Source: Caulobacteraceae bacterium PMMR1 (GTDB lineage: Bacteria; Pseudomonadota; Alphaproteobacteria; Caulobacterales; Caulobacteraceae). From it: 64,000 nt of DNA. The DNA is taken from NCBI GenBank assembly GCA_000733915.1, contig JPOM01000001.1, positions 1,550,001 to 1,614,000 on the forward strand, given 5' to 3'. Below, in pieces: positions 62,391 through 64,000 of the stretch. The position numbers and the translations under genes were made by a program. The notes beneath the pieces were generated by a model that did no database searches, was not told the DNA's origin, and was given only the letters and a program-made list of their open reading frames with translations. Numbering within the stretch: the stretch's first letter is position 1; each line of letters opens with the position of its first letter.

Positions 62391-63133
62391 GGGCTTTCCT
62401 CCGCCGTCCAGAAGACCTCCACCGGTGCGCGGGCGTGGGCGAAGACCGCGCCGATGGGCAGGGCGCGATCATCCTCGCCGGCGAGAACGGCGTTGAGCGT
62501 CGCGCGCTTGGCTCCGCCGGCGATCGCCAGCAGCACGGCCTCAGCGCCGGCGATCTCGGGCAGGGTAAGCGTCAGCCGCGCCTGGGCCGGGGCCGGGGCG
62601 TGCGGCTGGACGGCGAGGCAGCGGCGCGGCGTCAGGGGGTCGAGGCCCTGCGCCAGTTCCGGCGTGTCCGGAAACAGCGAGGCCGTATGCCCGTCCTGCC
62701 CCATGCCGAGCAGGACCGCGTCGAAGGGACGTGGGCGCGCAAGAAGCCGGGCGTCCGCCGCCGCTGCGGCGGCGACGATGTCCGGCGCGTCGCTCCATAG
62801 CCGCTCCAGCCGCGCCGCCGCGCCGGGCCCGGCGCTGAGCGCGCGTCGCACCATGCGTGCGTTGCTGAGCGGGTCCTCGGGCGCAACCCAGCGCTCGTCC
62901 GTCAAGGTCAGGCGCACCCGGTCCCACGGCAGGTCGCGCGCGCCCAGGCGGCGATAGGCCGGCTCGGGCGTGCGCCCGCCGGAAAGGGCCAGCAGCGCCT
63001 CGCCGGACCGCGCGACCGCGCGCTCCACCTCGCCCGCCAGGCGCAGCGCGACCGCCTCGGCCAGCGCCGCCAGCGACGGCAGTTCGACGAGCTGAGCCCG
63101 CGCGCCCAGGCCGGCGGCGGCGACCTCACTCAT
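62387..63133 (-). CDS. pgl: 6-phosphogluconolactonase
   Basis: A 248-residue protein with [37 protein letters not shown] and [21 protein letters not shown], the three motifs of the DevB/Pgl family. It hydrolyses the lactone made by Zwf. The ATG lies within the 3' end of zwf (8-base overlap) and the stop overlaps the eda start, so the three genes form a tightly coupled Entner-Doudoroff operon. Confidence 0.94.
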   Translation of the reverse strand: MSEVAAAGLGARAQLVELPSLAALAEAVALRLAGEVERAVARSGEALLALSGGRTPEPAYRRLGARDLPWDRVRLTLTDERWVAPEDPLSNARMVRRALSAGPGAAARLERLWSDAPDIVAAAAAADARLLARPRPFDAVLLGMGQDGHTASLFPDTPELAQGLDPLTPRRCLAVQPHAPAPAQARLTLTLPEIAGAEAVLLAIAGGAKRATLNAVLAGEDDRALPIGAVFAHARAPVEVFWTAEESP

Positions 63134-64000
63134 TCCAGCTGCGTCCGAACTGGGCGATCAGGTTGTAGGCGGCCGAGGGCCCCCAGCTCCCGGGCTCGTA
63201 GGGCTTGCACCCCTGCCCCGCATGCGCCCAGGCCGCGCGGATGCCGTCGATCCAGGCCCAGGACGCCTCGACCTCGTCGCGCCGCACGAACAGGGTCGAG
63301 TTGTTGGCGATCACGTCGAGCAGCAGCCGCTCATAGGCGATCCGGCGACGCCCGCCGCCGAACGCCCGCGACAGGCTGAGGCTGAGCGGCAGGGGCGAGA
63401 GGCGGAAGCCCTCGCGGTCCAGACCGGGCGTCTTGTTCATGACCGTCAGCTGGATGTCCTCCTCCGGCTGCAGGTCGATCACCAGGCTGTTCGCCATCAG
63501 ATCCGCCCGGGCCGCGCCTGAGAAGATCGAGTGCGGCACCGGCTTGAAGCGGATCACGATCTGGGTGGTCTTCGACCCCAGCCGCTTGCCGGTCCGCAGG
63601 AAGAACGGCACCCCCGCCCAGCGCCAGTTGTCCACATAGGTGCAGAGCGCGACATAGGTCTCGGTGTCGGTCGGGCGGCCGCACTCCTGGGCATAGCCGC
63701 GGTACTGGCCGCGCACGGTCAGGTGGCTGACATCGCCTCGGGAGATGGGCCGAAGCGAGCGCAGGGTCTTGACCTTCTCATTGCGCACGCTGTCCGGATC
63801 GAGGCTGGCGGGCGGCTCCATCGCGACCAGGCACAGGAGCTGCAGCATGTGGTTTTGCAGCATGTCCCGAAGCGCGCCGAAGTCGTCGTAATACGGCCAG
63901 CGGTCGCCCACGCCCTCGCTTTCGGCCACTGTGATCTGGACGTGGTCGACGGACTGGCTGGTCCAGAGCGGCTCGAACAGCACATTGGCGAACCTCAGGG
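63126..64000 (-). CDS. zwf: Glucose-6-phosphate 1-dehydrogenase, C-terminal part (5' end outside window)
   Basis: The frame is open to the window edge and starts LRFANVLFEPLWTSQSVDHV, the segment just after the active-site RIDHYLGKE motif of G6PD, which therefore lies outside. GVGDRWPYYDDFGALRDMLQNHMLQLL, FLRTGKRLGSKTTQIVIRFK and DVIANNSTLFVRRDEVEASW are all conserved G6PD segments. It ends with [18 protein letters not shown]. It produces 6-phosphogluconolactone and NADPH at the head of the zwf-pgl-eda operon. Confidence 0.95.
   Translation of the reverse strand, partial: LRFANVLFEPLWTSQSVDHVQITVAESEGVGDRWPYYDDFGALRDMLQNHMLQLLCLVAMEPPASLDPDSVRNEKVKTLRSLRPISRGDVSHLTVRGQYRGYAQECGRPTDTETYVALCTYVDNWRWAGVPFFLRTGKRLGSKTTQIVIRFKPVPHSIFSGAARADLMANSLVIDLQPEEDIQLTVMNKTPGLDREGFRLSPLPLSLSLSRAFGGGRRRIAYERLLLDVIANNSTLFVRRDEVEASWAWIDGIRAAWAHAGQGCKPYEPGSWGPSAAYNLIAQFGRSWNE

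Noticed and set aside
59686-62472. 928-codon frame extending the O-antigen-ligase-like gene upstream
   Set aside because: The first 477 codons overlap eda, the divergent hypothetical gene and their gap, and are Arg/Gly-rich without hydrophobic segments; the ATG at 61041 gives a normal-length protein.

Overview
The window is a 64 kb stretch of a GC-rich (roughly 70 %) alphaproteobacterial chromosome, most likely Caulobacterales (Caulobacter / Phenylobacterium / Brevundimonas type). The evidence is a CcrM-type GANTC methyltransferase beside mutY and dciA with two GANTC sites and a CtrA-like box in its promoter, an imuA-imuB-dnaE2 mutasome behind an alphaproteobacterial SOS box (GAAC-N7-GAAC), a dnaN / recF / gyrB neighbourhood, and Entner-Doudoroff genes. 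I see no rRNA, tRNA, CRISPR array or prophage.

Layout. 1-4.9 kb: end of a retropepsin-like protease, a small membrane protein, a fatty acyl-CoA ligase with a nitroreductase, a haloalkane-dehalogenase-type hydrolase and a 2H phosphoesterase. 4.9-6.8 kb: an IS481-family element directly abutting an IS5-family element, every boundary marked by CTAG. 7-11.2 kb: a Rieske oxygenase and the yajC-secD-secF translocon operon. 11.3-15.6 kb: SDR-like protein, pmbA (tldE), cysQ-like phosphatase, DUF4170 protein and a 2OG-Fe(II) oxygenase. 15.7-24.6 kb: gyrB, recF, dnaN, zapE and two methyltransferases. 24.8-30.1 kb: two glycine-zipper envelope proteins, an amidohydrolase, a zinc alcohol dehydrogenase with a collapsed SDR remnant, bolA, an aldo-keto-reductase-like protein and monothiol glutaredoxin. 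30.2-34.2 kb: rpsD, a lone receiver protein convergent with a histidine kinase carrying an ethylene-receptor-like copper site, trmJ and ndk. 34.3-44.4 kb: ABC-F ATPase, ubiA, lipoprotein, Nudix hydrolase, glutathione-dependent formaldehyde dehydrogenase, ruvX, SDR and a single-chain biotin carboxylase/carboxyltransferase. 44.5-49.8 kb: imuA-imuB-dnaE2. 49.8-51.8 kb: Lrp-type regulator, DUF6356 protein and a YeiH-type permease. 51.8-52.8 kb: second IS481 copy. 52.8-58.3 kb: dciA, mutY, ccrM, topA. 58.4-64 kb: GH5 hydrolase, O-antigen-ligase-like protein, a conserved unknown, eda, pgl and the end of zwf.

Three things stand out. (1) Both IS481 copies and the IS5 element sit at CTAG; at the two IS481 insertions this palindrome is the stop codon of the host gene on one strand and of the transposase on the other. 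(2) The histidine kinase at 31.4-32.9 kb keeps every ethylene/copper-site residue known from plant ETR1 and faces a single receiver-domain protein. (3) At least a dozen genes, including essential secD and the 3' end of ccrM, carry single-base losses, mostly in G/C runs; this looks like residual sequencing error rather than mass pseudogenisation, so frameshifted genes are annotated across the break.
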